NCBI RefSeq assembly: GCF_014306105.1 | Contig: NZ_JACRVF010000003.1 | Span: 496,001 to 560,000 of the forward strand | Reading direction: 5' to 3' | DNA from: Pontibacter cellulosilyticus | GTDB taxonomy: Bacteria > Bacteroidota > Bacteroidia > Cytophagales > Hymenobacteraceae | DNA: 64,000 nt | In this document: positions 17,397 to 25,862 of the stretch, in pieces | How the letters are laid out: every line of letters begins with the position of its first letter | Numbering within the stretch: the first letter of the stretch is position 1 | Notes under the pieces: generated by a model | Seen by the model: the letters and a program-made list of their open reading frames with translations, nothing else | The model's database searches: none | What the model was told of the DNA's origin: nothing | Position numbers and translations under genes: made by a program

Positions 17397-18467
17397 ATGA
17401 AAAAAGCAGCTCTACTTACCTTCATCTGTTTCATATCGTTCGCAACAGCTTTTGCCAACCCAGACTCAACTGTGCTTAATATCATGAAGGAGCTCAATAT
17501 TCCTGGGCTTAGTTACGCAGTGATTAAAAAGGGAAAGGTGCTTCAGAAAGGGCATTTCGGTAAAGCCAACGTGGAGTTAGATGTTCCGCTAACTGAGCAG
17601 CATGTCTTCCCTATCTTCAGCACAACAAAGACTTTTACCAGCATTGCATCCATGAAATTAGTGGAAGAAGGCAAGATAAAGCTTGAGGATAAAATTAGTA
17701 AGTACCTGACTGGTTTGCCAACGCAATGGCAAAACATAACCGTTTACCAACTGCTTACCTTAACTTCCGGCTTACCCGATGTAGTGGTCGAGCAGAAGCC
17801 CGGTTATACTATGGCCTGGGTAACCGAGGACGAGAAAGAGCTCATTAACTCGCTGTCTAAGCTGCCAATGCAGTTCGCCCCGGGAGAAAGCTGGAGCTAC
17901 AACCAGACTAACCTAAGTCTGATGGGGTTGATTATAGAGAAAGTTACCGGGGTAACTTACAAAGATTATGTGCAAAAGGCGATTCTGAACCCGCTAAACA
18001 TGAAATCTGCTACGTTTGGCGATGTATGGCAGGTAGTTAACAACAGAGTAAGCAACTACGGTATTAAGAAGGATAATTCGCTGATGACATGGAACACCTA
18101 CCATTACCCAAGATTTGCTTTGCCAAACGCAGGGTTGAATGCAGGCCTTGATGACATGGTGAAGTTCTGCAATGGGGTAACAAGCAACAAGATTCTGAAG
18201 GAAGAGAACCAGCGGAAAGTATACACCTTAGCCAAACTCAATAATAACAAAGACAACCTGCTAGATGAGGGAGTAGGTTTTGGTATGGGCTGGATGGTGA
18301 TGAACATAAACGGATTAAAAGCTTACGGCATGTCGGGTGGGGCTTCATCAGGCTTTTTGATCTTTCCTGAGCAGCAGCTTTCGGTGGTGTTGCTTACCAA
18401 TGCTTCAGGTATAGATGTGGAAGGATTGATAATGCGAATAGCTGCTCCGCACCTGACTGTGAGATGA
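17397..18467 (+). CDS. Secreted serine hydrolase of the beta-lactamase/PBP4*-like family
   Basis: 356 residues with a signal peptide (1-20, cleaved after FAFA-type sequence ATAFA). The SxxK motif S75-T-T-K78 (IFSTTKTF) is intact. The usual second motif Y-x-N reads Y168-N-Q170 (WSYNQTN), and the third motif, normally HxG-like, reads MSGG (AYGMSGGASSGF). These deviations make beta-lactam hydrolysis unlikely; an esterase or peptidase role on an unknown substrate is more plausible. Exported to the periplasm or beyond. Stands alone. Confidence 0.85.
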   Translation: MKKAALLTFICFISFATAFANPDSTVLNIMKELNIPGLSYAVIKKGKVLQKGHFGKANVELDVPLTEQHVFPIFSTTKTFTSIASMKLVEEGKIKLEDKISKYLTGLPTQWQNITVYQLLTLTSGLPDVVVEQKPGYTMAWVTEDEKELINSLSKLPMQFAPGESWSYNQTNLSLMGLIIEKVTGVTYKDYVQKAILNPLNMKSATFGDVWQVVNNRVSNYGIKKDNSLMTWNTYHYPRFALPNAGLNAGLDDMVKFCNGVTSNKILKEENQRKVYTLAKLNNNKDNLLDEGVGFGMGWMVMNINGLKAYGMSGGASSGFLIFPEQQLSVVLLTNASGIDVEGLIMRIAAPHLTVR

Positions 18468-18553
18468 AGGAAAATATGAAGTAAAGGAGGCTGGCATAAG
18501 AGATAGTACTTTTTAGTTTACTATCTTTCTAAGCAACACACAGCCTACTTTGT

Positions 18554-19060
18554 ATGAAAGCACTTTTACTTGTAATGTTTATACTAGCTGTATCCTTTAC
18601 AGCCTCTGCTCAGAAAATTGAGTTTGTAACGCTGGAGTACAGTACTGCTGTAAGAGCGGAAAATGCGCACGTGAAAGTCAGGATACATCCTAAGATGAAC
18701 AGTAGCTACAGGTTATTAGTAGAATCTGTGAATTTATCTGAAACAATAGACCCTGTAACTAAGAAGCTCAAAAGTCCTGGCAAGAATGTAGACAAAGATA
18801 CTACCATAACTGAAGCACAGTTTATCGCTATCGTTAATGCTTTACAGCAAATCAAGCAAACAGATGTTTCAGGTGGGCCGCACCCCTCGCTTTTAGATGG
18901 ATCGAGCTGTTACATCTCGTATGGGGCACGCGGCACTTCGGTTACCTTTCACGCAAACACACCGGACTACGAAACTGATAAAAGAAATTTGACTGGTTTC
19001 CTGAATGCTTATAAGCTCATATTAAAAACAGCTGAACTAGATCCAAAGGCCATACTTTAA
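18554..19060 (+). CDS. Secreted hypothetical protein
   Basis: 168 residues with a clear signal peptide (MKALLLVMFILAVSFTASAQ, cleavage near residue 19). The mature part contains no motif I recognise. Predicted mostly beta with one helix; two basic-rich segments (HVKVRIHPKMNSSYRLLV, VTKKLKSPGKNVDKD). It lies between the SxxK hydrolase and another unknown gene without visible operon signals. Coding is supported by the signal peptide and normal codon use; function unknown. Confidence 0.65.
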   Translation: MKALLLVMFILAVSFTASAQKIEFVTLEYSTAVRAENAHVKVRIHPKMNSSYRLLVESVNLSETIDPVTKKLKSPGKNVDKDTTITEAQFIAIVNALQQIKQTDVSGGPHPSLLDGSSCYISYGARGTSVTFHANTPDYETDKRNLTGFLNAYKLILKTAELDPKAIL

Positions 19061-19125
19061 AGCCCTCCTCAATGTGCTGACATAGCGTATACAGTGTAGT
19101 AACCCAAGCTATACTTGCCGCCGTT

Positions 19126-19857
19126 ATGACGACACCACACGAACTGGCTCAACAACTAGAAGCTAATCCAATTTTACCTAAAGGCACAGAAGAACGCTTT
19201 AACGGGTATGGCTTGATGGGAATGCCTTTTAGTTCGGGGCATGTACTGGCACTTCGCCGGTTTACGGCCTCATCAATAGGAAATGGTTATACTTCGGTGT
19301 GGCACCGCAGCCCCAACAAAATCTGGACTTTTTACGCTGACACCGATCCACAGCACTCCTGTACCCGCTACTTTGGCAGAATGGCTACACAGGCTATCGT
19401 TACGCCCATCAGCATAAACTGGCTTAGCGATTTTAGCTTTGAAGTTACCGTAGAGAGTGCCCAACTCCACTGGTTTGTAAAAGTAGCTGCTACACCGGTT
19501 ACAAAAGCCATGAATGTACTGGGCACTGTACTACCGCAATCTGCCTGGAAAAACGAACTGGTTTTAAACCTCATGAGCAAAGTGGCAAGTGCTGCTTTAG
19601 GCGTACAAAGAGTTGGTTTATCGGGCACTGTGCCTAACGGGCAGCACTTTATCGCAAACCCTAAAAGTATTTGGGCTGTAACAGAAAGCTATGCTACCCT
19701 TGCCGGCACAGACTTGGGCACACCCACTCCATTGCACCAACAGGCGTCTCTACAAGATTTCTGGATACCACAAAAAGGCATATTGGCTTTCGGGCAGGCA
19801 TACTTTGAGGTTTTTGATACAAACCGGCACTCAGCTATCACGCACAAAGCAGCTTAA
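19126..19857 (+). CDS. Hypothetical cytoplasmic protein (243 aa)
   Basis: It begins MTTPHELAQQLEANPILPKG, has no signal peptide and shows weak hydrophobicity in the middle (VTKAMNVLGTVLPQSAW). A central aromatic/beta region (GYTSVWHRSPNKIWTFYADTDPQHSCTRYFG) suggests a beta-barrel or lipocalin-like body, but this is only an impression. I do not recognise a family. It lies convergent with the endonuclease III gene (17-nt gap). Codon use is like its neighbours. Confidence 0.65.
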   Translation: MTTPHELAQQLEANPILPKGTEERFNGYGLMGMPFSSGHVLALRRFTASSIGNGYTSVWHRSPNKIWTFYADTDPQHSCTRYFGRMATQAIVTPISINWLSDFSFEVTVESAQLHWFVKVAATPVTKAMNVLGTVLPQSAWKNELVLNLMSKVASAALGVQRVGLSGTVPNGQHFIANPKSIWAVTESYATLAGTDLGTPTPLHQQASLQDFWIPQKGILAFGQAYFEVFDTNRHSAITHKAA

Positions 19858-19874
19858 TTTATACTTTCAGCAGC

Positions 19875-20591
19875 CTACGCCGCCTTGTCGATACCTTTCT
19901 GACGCACATCCTGGTAGTAATTGCAGATGCTGTTAAGCACACATTCTTCACACTTGGGGCTGAAGAAGGTACAGATACGTTGCCCGTGCCGCAGCATGTG
20001 CTTATGGAAGTTGTATAGTTCTACAGGCTCTTGAGGAAGCATCTCTAAAAGTATAGCATGGGCTTTGTTGGCTGTTGCCTTCGCGCCTATAAGCCCCACC
20101 CGCTGGCTTATCCTGAAAACATGCGTATCAACGGGCATCACAGGCTTTTTAAAATTGAAGAGTAACACTAAGGTAGCTGTTTTTAGTCCTACCCCGGGTA
20201 ACTTCGTCAACCAGTTTAACGCTTCATCCACAGGCATGTCTTCCAGAAAATCGATATTTATCTCGCCGCGCTCTTCTTTTATCATGCGCAATGTTTGCTG
20301 TATCTGCGGCACCTTTTGCTCTGGATAACGCGTGGTTTGAATGGCATCAGCCAAGGCATCAAAATCTGCTTTCATAATGCCCTCCCAATCACCGAAGCGC
20401 TCCAGCATGGTGTGGTATGCTTTTTCTTCATCTTTGTGGTTGGTACGGTGCGACAGCATGGTAGAGATAAGCTCGTGCATGTGGCTTCGGCGTGGCTCCA
20501 GTTTCAGACGTTTGTATTCCTGGTTTAGCAGCTCATGCGTAAGCTGTGCTTTGTCGTGAGGAGGTAATGTATGGGCATCCATTAGTATCAT
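19875..20591 (-). CDS. Endonuclease III-like DNA glycosylase
   Basis: A 238-residue base-excision repair enzyme. The helix-hairpin-helix motif LPGVGLKTATLV contains the catalytic lysine K137, and VDTHVFR contains D155. A [4Fe-4S] cluster site of spacing C-X6-C-X2-C-X5-C ends the protein (CTFFSPKC EEC VLNSIC). The segment that in classical Nth reads LSAQ-T-TD here reads LSHRTNHKD, and about 25 residues are added overall, so this is probably an Nth-like subgroup rather than the housekeeping Nth itself. Damage specificity is therefore uncertain. Located opposite the unknown 243-aa gene. Confidence 0.88.
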   Translation of the reverse strand: MILMDAHTLPPHDKAQLTHELLNQEYKRLKLEPRRSHMHELISTMLSHRTNHKDEEKAYHTMLERFGDWEGIMKADFDALADAIQTTRYPEQKVPQIQQTLRMIKEERGEINIDFLEDMPVDEALNWLTKLPGVGLKTATLVLLFNFKKPVMPVDTHVFRISQRVGLIGAKATANKAHAILLEMLPQEPVELYNFHKHMLRHGQRICTFFSPKCEECVLNSICNYYQDVRQKGIDKAA

Positions 20592-20771
20592 TTTTATGGA
20601 CTATATCTTTACGATTATAAAGCCGTCTTGTTAATAACTATAACCCAGCAGGCACTAACAGGATCAAATCCAGTCACTTCTGCTGAACAACCGTTTGCAT
20701 AGCTATTGCACTTTTTCTACCCGAAAAGGCTTGCCCTACACAACTATTTATATTGTTTAACGCTATACCTT

Positions 20772-20804
20772 TTTGGCAACCGGGGGACTACACTTAATTT
20801 TTTG
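20772..20804 (+). promoter_or_regulatory. Candidate promoter of the MBL hydrolase gene (near-leaderless)
   Basis: TTTG at 20772-20775, a 19-nt spacer and TAATTTTTTG at 20795-20804 (like TAnnTTTG with two extra T). The ATG follows at 20806. Confidence 0.35.
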
Positions 20805-20805
20805 T

Positions 20806-21495
20806 ATGCAAATTAAATTTTTGGGAACAGGCGGCGCATTCGACACAGACTACTTAAACTCTGCGGCTATATTAGATTTTAGGGGCATACACCTGCTCAT
20901 CGACTGTGGCTTTACCGTATTCCCGACACTCGTAAAGAAGAACCTGATAACAAAAGTAGATCATATTATACTTACCCACCTGCACAACGACCACTGCGGC
21001 AGCCTTGCAAACCTGTTGATTTACAAGCAGGCTATCGAAAAAGTAAAGCCACCTGTTATACTTTATCCTTCCGAAGGCTTTAAACAGCAACTCTATAAAT
21101 TTCTGAAAATACAGTTAAAAGATCCTGACAAATATGCCGAGTTCGTACCCCTAGAGCAGTTTGAGGGTATTACAGCCATAGACACGTTTGGACAGCATTC
21201 TGAGGGCATGCAAACATATGGTTACATCTTCGAAAACGACAGCCGTATTGTGTATTCCGGAGACCTGGGCAAACCTGACGCGCTTTTCGAGAAGTTACAG
21301 AAGATGCCGCCCAAAGAAACCTGCGTTTTTCACGACATCACATTCAATCCAGACAACATAGGACACACGTACTATAAGAAACTGTTACCATACTTAAACG
21401 GCGTGGATATGTTCGGCTACCACTGCGACCCTACCCAAAACCCCTTAGACAACCCGATACGTCTTGTCTTCTATGAGAAAGACCTGATGGCCTGA
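20806..21495 (+). CDS. Metallo-beta-lactamase-fold hydrolase (RNase Z/PhnP-like)
   Basis: 229 residues from the ATG at 20806; an in-frame TTG at 20773 lies inside the putative promoter and is disfavoured. The zinc motif THLHNDHCG (H58, H60, D62, H63) is complete. Later motifs include GQHSEGMQTYGYIFE, IVYSGDLGKPD (metal-bridging Asp) and a C-terminal GYHCDPTQNP. It lacks the long exosite of tRNase Z, so it is a small MBL phosphodiesterase-type enzyme of unknown substrate. Divergent from the endonuclease III-like gene. Confidence 0.85.
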   Translation: MQIKFLGTGGAFDTDYLNSAAILDFRGIHLLIDCGFTVFPTLVKKNLITKVDHIILTHLHNDHCGSLANLLIYKQAIEKVKPPVILYPSEGFKQQLYKFLKIQLKDPDKYAEFVPLEQFEGITAIDTFGQHSEGMQTYGYIFENDSRIVYSGDLGKPDALFEKLQKMPPKETCVFHDITFNPDNIGHTYYKKLLPYLNGVDMFGYHCDPTQNPLDNPIRLVFYEKDLMA

Positions 21496-21645
21496 TGTTG
21501 TTTCTTGTTCGATGCAGCCATACTCGCTGTTTCAGGAAAAAAGCATACTGGATTTTAGCCAACAGCGCTGATAACTTTACTTTTATCAAAACTATCCCCT
21601 GACTTCTGAGGTTAATGCTAGTACAACTGCCACCTGCATGCAACT

Positions 21646-22299
21646 ATGAATTCAACTACTCAAAAGGCAACTGCAACTAAAAAGACATTTACCAGCCAAC
21701 CGCTTCATATAGCGTATAGTATACTTTTTGTTGCATATTTAGTGTATACCGGCCTTACCACACCCGACTTAAAAAACTGGGCACTTGAAAATACGCTTTC
21801 GCTTTCGCTGGTTATCTTTTTGATGGCCTTCTACAACATCTTCCGGTTTTCTAACCTAAGCTATACTTTAATATTTTTCTTTTTACTGCTGCACATGTAT
21901 GGCAGCCAGTACCAATACGCTGACAACCCTTTTGGTGAGTGGCTTAAGGTGGAGCTAAACCAACCCCGCAACCAATATGACAGGCTGGTACACTTGGGCT
22001 TTGGCCTGCTGCTGGCTTACCCTATGCACGAAGTGCTCCGAAAAGGATTTAATGTGAGGCGGTTTTACAGTTACCTGCTGCCCATGGAAATTATACTTTC
22101 GCTGAGCGCTGTATACGAGCTGGTAGAGTGGATTGTAGCCGACCTGGTGTTTAAAGATCCGCAGCGCGGCATGGATTTCCTGGGCATGCAAGGCGATATT
22201 TGGGATGCCCAGAAAGATATGGGACTAGCCTTAGGCGGTGCCTTTTTCGCTATACTTGTAACAGTGGTAGTACGAATGCTACGGCGGGAAAAATCATAA
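21646..22299 (+). CDS. DUF2238 (YjdF-like) integral membrane protein
   Basis: 217 residues with about six hydrophobic spans. The conserved family block is visible: DRLVHLGFGLLLAYPMHEVL and ELVEWIVADLVFKDPQRGMDFLGMQGDIWDAQKDMGLALGG, which carries the characteristic D.WDAQKDM motif also seen in E. coli YjdF. Function is not established in the literature as far as I know. It faces the lipoprotein gene at 22319 tail to tail, with a 19-nt gap. Confidence 0.85.
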   Translation: MNSTTQKATATKKTFTSQPLHIAYSILFVAYLVYTGLTTPDLKNWALENTLSLSLVIFLMAFYNIFRFSNLSYTLIFFFLLLHMYGSQYQYADNPFGEWLKVELNQPRNQYDRLVHLGFGLLLAYPMHEVLRKGFNVRRFYSYLLPMEIILSLSAVYELVEWIVADLVFKDPQRGMDFLGMQGDIWDAQKDMGLALGGAFFAILVTVVVRMLRREKS

Positions 22300-22318
22300 G
22301 CATCTTAAGGCTCTGCTA

Positions 22319-22672
22319 TTAACTGCCATGGGCCAGTTTTACCCTGCCCTTTTGTGTTTGTATGCGCATCTCGTTACCATTCACATCAATCTTTACATAA
22401 TCGTCCTGGTGTTGCAAGCGGTACCTTCTGTAAAAATTATGGCGTGTTTTCATGTGCCGTGCAAATTGCTTCAAAGGCATGGTTCGGGCTAACTGGGCAT
22501 CTTTGTACAGTGCATCCCTTACTTCTTTAGCCTCTTTAGGCTCTGTTATAATTTTAGTATCAGTTGCATTACCAAACAGCCCATAAGAGCTTGTATCACC
22601 CATTCGTTCGCAGGCAGTAACTACCACCACTATGAACAGGCTGAGCAGGCCCATCTGTAAATACTTTTTCAT
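22319..22672 (-). CDS. Small predicted lipoprotein
   Basis: 117 residues with a type II signal (MKKYLQMGLLSLFIVVVVTAC, lipobox VTAC, Cys21). The mature part is basic and helical (FARHMKTRHNFYRRYRLQHQDDYVK) and ends with a short beta-like segment. No family recognised. Probably anchored in the inner or outer membrane. Transcribed on the minus strand, convergent with the DUF2238 gene. Confidence 0.65.
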   Translation of the reverse strand: MKKYLQMGLLSLFIVVVVTACERMGDTSSYGLFGNATDTKIITEPKEAKEVRDALYKDAQLARTMPLKQFARHMKTRHNFYRRYRLQHQDDYVKIDVNGNEMRIQTQKGRVKLAHGS

Positions 22673-22739
22673 ACGCTACTCTCTGCTAATAGCTATGCGT
22701 TAATAACGTTGCACACAAGCCAATAACAGTATGCTAAAA

Positions 22740-22770
22740 AAAACCAGCCGCACCAGAAGGCACGGCTGGA
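22740..22770 (-). terminator. Terminator of the OmpA-like gene at 22811
   Basis: CCAGCCG (22744-22750) pairs with CGGCTGG (22763-22769), extended by four more pairs including G-T. On the minus strand a run of eight T follows. Confidence 0.75.
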
Positions 22771-22810
22771 AAATCATTTAAAATTAACACCTAATAACAT
22801 GGGTTAAAGA

Positions 22811-23488
22811 TTACAGATCGCCACGCTCTGCGGCTTTCTTCATTTTCTCGTTTGCGAAAATGGCAATCTCTACACGGCGGTTCTGCTGACGGCCAGCTGC
22901 TGTTGTGTTATCAGCTACAGGCTGCGAATCGGCATAGCCTTGTGTGGTCATGCGGCTGCGGTCAACGCCCATTGCTCCTAAATAAGACGCTACCGATTGC
23001 GCACGGCGCTCAGAAAGCGGCTGATTGATCTCACGTGTACCTGTGTTATCGGTATGTCCTTCGATCAGGATGTTAGTGTCAGGATACTTTTTAAGTGTTT
23101 CGGCCAGTTGCGTAAGCTCTGTTTTGGCATTTGGCTGCAGCTCAGCAGAGTTAACCGCATATAGAATACCAGAGTCAAACGTGATCTTGATACCTTCTCC
23201 TACACGCTCTACCTGAGCACCTTCAAGGTCTCTTCTCAGTTCTTCAGCCTGCTTATCCATGCGGCGGCCAATTAAAGCACCGGCAGTACCACCTACGGCA
23301 GCACCGATAATAGCGCCTTTGGCTGTGCTACCTGCAACTTTACCAATAACACCACCAACTACGGCACCAGAACCGGCACCTATAACTCCACCTTTAGCTG
23401 TTCTGCTCATTCCTCCGCCAGAAGCACAAGAAGACAATATCACGGCTATAATGGCTATAATTGAAAGATTGATTCTAAAGTTTTTCAT
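22811..23488 (-). CDS. OmpA-family lipoprotein with glycine zipper (paralogue A)
   Basis: 225 residues. Lipoprotein signal MKNFRINLSIIAIIAVILSSC (lipobox LSSC). Then a Gly-rich zipper (about residues 28-75; GGVIGAGSGAVVGGVIGKVAG), a short linker with IGRRMDKQAEELRRDLEGAQ, and a C-terminal OmpA peptidoglycan-binding domain (about 95-205) with LIEGHTDNTG and LSERRAQSVASYL. It likely anchors the outer membrane to peptidoglycan. It closely resembles the next upstream gene on the same strand, and each has its own terminator, indicating a tandem duplication. Confidence 0.88.
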   Translation of the reverse strand: MKNFRINLSIIAIIAVILSSCASGGGMSRTAKGGVIGAGSGAVVGGVIGKVAGSTAKGAIIGAAVGGTAGALIGRRMDKQAEELRRDLEGAQVERVGEGIKITFDSGILYAVNSAELQPNAKTELTQLAETLKKYPDTNILIEGHTDNTGTREINQPLSERRAQSVASYLGAMGVDRSRMTTQGYADSQPVADNTTAAGRQQNRRVEIAIFANEKMKKAAERGDL

Positions 23489-23790
23489 AGTCTTTATGTT
23501 TTATCTTGAAAACGAACTTTTAAGTTCTGTGCATAATACTCCTATTCTTCTAAAATGTTCTGTTCACATGGCCTTAAAAGCTGCTCCAGACCTGCTGCCC
23601 AAGCCAGCACACAACTACTTTTGCCATTGATAAGCAACACTTTATATTCTACATTCTTTATACTTTGCTGTACTTAATTAGTTCTGTTTATTTGAATGAT
23701 AATCCAACCATAGCGCTATAAAACAACCAGGGCCGCCGGTATATACCGGCGGCCCTGGTTCAAAAATTAACTTTATACTTTAAGTGCTGC
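23489..23790. other. Intergenic region between the OmpA paralogues
   Basis: No gene is supported here. It contains a perfect 32-nt palindrome/terminator at 23727-23758, two TATACTT words, and presumably the promoter for the 22811 gene, for which I see no clear TAnnTTTG box. Confidence 0.5.
23727..23765 (-). terminator. Perfect 32-nt palindromic terminator
   Basis: CCAGGGCCGCCGGTAT followed directly by its exact reverse complement (23727-23758). On the minus strand the hairpin follows the OmpA-like gene at 23791. As DNA it could also extrude as a cruciform, and the central bases would leave a small loop in RNA. Confidence 0.7.
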
Positions 23791-24555
23791 TTACTTCAGA
23801 TCACCGCTTTCAGCTTGCTTCTTCAGCTCTTCGTTTGCAACGATAATAACCTCTACGCGGCGGTTCTGCGCGCGCCCTTCAACAGTACTGTTATCAGCGA
23901 TTGGCTGATCGTAGCTATAACCTTTGGCCTGCAGGCGTGAACCATCTACCCCTAAGCTCTTGGCATAGTTTGCCACAGCCTGAGCACGTCTTTCAGAAAG
24001 CTTCTGGTTTAGCTCATAAGAACCAGTATTGTCTGTGTGGCCCTCGATAATTACGTTTGTGCCTGCGTTCTGCTTTAACGAGGTGGCAAGTTTCTCGATG
24101 TCTTTCTTGGCACCTGCACTAAGTTCTGCAGAGTTCACATTAAAGAGTATACCTGAGTCAAAGTTCACACGGATAGCCTCGCCTACACGCTCTACTTTAG
24201 CGTTCTCCATACTTTTCTCCAGCTCTTCGGCCTGCTTATCCATGCGGCGGCCAATTACGGCACCTGTAGCACCACCCACGGCAGCACCAATAATAGCGCC
24301 TGCAGCGGTGTTACCCATTTTATTACCAATGATACCACCAATCACAGCACCAGAGCCGGCTCCAATAATGCCACCCTTCGTGGTCTTGTTCATACCTTTC
24401 TTATCAGTGGTAGTGGTACTGTTATCTGTAGTAGTCTGCTCTGTTTTAGCGGTACCTGTGTTGTCTGTGCTTGCCGTAGGGGTTTTTGTCTGGCAAGACG
24501 CAAAAAAGATTGTTGTGGCTAAAAGAGAGCTTAATGTAATTCTCGCTAGTTTCAT
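23791..24555 (-). CDS. OmpA-family lipoprotein with glycine zipper (paralogue B)
   Basis: 254 residues from the ATG at 24555, which opens a lipoprotein signal (MKLARITLSSLLATTIFFASC, lipobox FASC). A longer frame to 24681 has no signal-like start. Then a Thr/Ser/Lys-rich linker (about 23-65), a glycine zipper (GGIIGAGSGAVIGGIIG...), IGRRMDKQAEELEKSMENAK, and the OmpA domain with IIEGHTDNTG and LSERRAQAVANYAKSLG. It is co-oriented with and very similar to the gene at 22811. Paralogue B has the longer linker. Outer-membrane/peptidoglycan tether inferred from the family. Confidence 0.88.
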   Translation of the reverse strand: MKLARITLSSLLATTIFFASCQTKTPTASTDNTGTAKTEQTTTDNSTTTTDKKGMNKTTKGGIIGAGSGAVIGGIIGNKMGNTAAGAIIGAAVGGATGAVIGRRMDKQAEELEKSMENAKVERVGEAIRVNFDSGILFNVNSAELSAGAKKDIEKLATSLKQNAGTNVIIEGHTDNTGSYELNQKLSERRAQAVANYAKSLGVDGSRLQAKGYSYDQPIADNSTVEGRAQNRRVEVIIVANEELKKQAESGDLK

Positions 24556-24748
24556 GTTGTTTGTTGTTTTGTAAATGTTCTTTTGTTTTTGATGATTGAG
24601 ATTGTACTTGTATCTACAGACTGCTATTGCAATCCGTGTGCCAAGAGTATATTTTGTTTTAGCTATACACGAACAATTCAATTTTTTATTTTATACCCAT
24701 GTATAAAAACTTCCCTAGTCTACGCTAATTTGTGGCTTTGGATAAATA

Positions 24749-24784
24749 AAAAGCGCCTGCCACTAAGTATGGCAGGCGCTTTTA
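24749..24784. terminator. Terminator of accD
   Basis: AAAAGCGCCTGCC (24749-24761) pairs with GGCAGGCGCTTT (24771-24782), leaving a loop that contains AAGTAT. A/T runs on both sides. Confidence 0.8.
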
Positions 24785-24807
24785 AATTATATTCAGTACA
24801 ATATCTG

Positions 24808-25707
24808 TTAAGATGCCTTTGCTGATTTGGCAGCTTTGGCCTTGGCTCCATTCTCTGCTTTTTCAGTAACGATCATACTTAGCAGATCTGTTAACCTGTC
24901 TTTCAGCTCTTTGCGGTCTACAATGAAATCCAGGAAGCCGTGCTCTAACACAAACTCAGCGCTCTGGAAGCCTTTTGGCAAATCTTTACCAATAGTTTCT
25001 TTGATGACACGCGGACCGGCAAAACCGATTAGCGCACCTGGCTCAGCAATGTTAAAATCTCCCAGCATGGCGTAAGATGCCGTTACACCACCTGTCGTAG
25101 GGTCTGTCAGCATCGAGATGTATGGCAGTTTTTCCTCGGCCAGCAATGCCAGCTTTGCAGATGTCTTGGCCATTTGCATTAACGAGAAACCAGCCTCCAT
25201 CATACGTGCACCGCCAGATTTAGAAATCATCATGAACGGGGTGCGTGTTTTGCGGGCATGGTCTATGGCGCGGGCAATTTTCTCACCTACCACAGAGCCC
25301 ATAGAACCACCGATAAAGGCAAAGTCCATACAGGCGATGGTGATGTCCTGGCCGTTCATTTTACCATACGCAGCACGCACAGCATCTTTTAATCCTGTGA
25401 CTTTCTGTGTGGCAACGATACGGTTCGGGTATGGTTTGGTATCTACAAAGTCCAGTGGATTGCCAGAGGTAAGGTTCTCATCCAGCTCCGTGAACTTGTT
25501 ATCATCGAAAAGTATGGCAAAATACTCTTTAGAACCAACACGGTCGTGGTAGTTACACTTTACGCAGGTACTAAGGTTTTTGCGGTGCTCAGCCATGCTA
25601 GTAACAGTTTTGCAGCTTGGGCATTTGTACCACAGCCCGTCCGGCGTCTCTTTCTTTTGCTCTGTAGGAGTAATAATTCCTTTTTCAGCTCTCTTAAACC
25701 AAGGCAT
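24808..25707 (-). CDS. accD: Acetyl-CoA carboxylase carboxyltransferase subunit beta
   Basis: 299 residues from the ATG at 25707 ([19 protein letters not shown]), the usual family start; nine extra upstream codons (MCCCTLITM) are unlikely to be translated. The N-terminal zinc ribbon CPSC...CVKC ([22 protein letters not shown]) is followed by the crotonase-like carboxyltransferase fold with [22 protein letters not shown] and [18 protein letters not shown]. With AccA it transfers the carboxyl group from biotin to acetyl-CoA in fatty-acid synthesis. accA is not adjacent. The C-terminus is Ala/Lys-rich. Confidence 0.95.
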   Translation of the reverse strand: MPWFKRAEKGIITPTEQKKETPDGLWYKCPSCKTVTSMAEHRKNLSTCVKCNYHDRVGSKEYFAILFDDNKFTELDENLTSGNPLDFVDTKPYPNRIVATQKVTGLKDAVRAAYGKMNGQDITIACMDFAFIGGSMGSVVGEKIARAIDHARKTRTPFMMISKSGGARMMEAGFSLMQMAKTSAKLALLAEEKLPYISMLTDPTTGGVTASYAMLGDFNIAEPGALIGFAGPRVIKETIGKDLPKGFQSAEFVLEHGFLDFIVDRKELKDRLTDLLSMIVTEKAENGAKAKAAKSAKAS

Positions 25708-25775
25708 CATAGTAATAAGCGTGCAACAGCACATTTAAGTTGAATATACGCCTGCTACACAGCATCGTATAAAAA

Positions 25776-25828
25776 GTGACCTGCCCTCTGCCAGCCCTTT
25801 TTGCGGGGCTTTGAAGAAAGCAGGTCAC
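25776..25828 (-). terminator. Terminator after the aldolase gene
   Basis: GTGACCTGC (25776-25784) pairs with GCAGGTCAC (25820-25828), and an inner AGCCC/GGGCT stem adds to it. On the minus strand TTTTT follows. It separates the aldolase gene from accD. Confidence 0.7.
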
Positions 25829-25862
25829 AAAAATATGTAACAATCAGCAGTTTTGCTACAAA

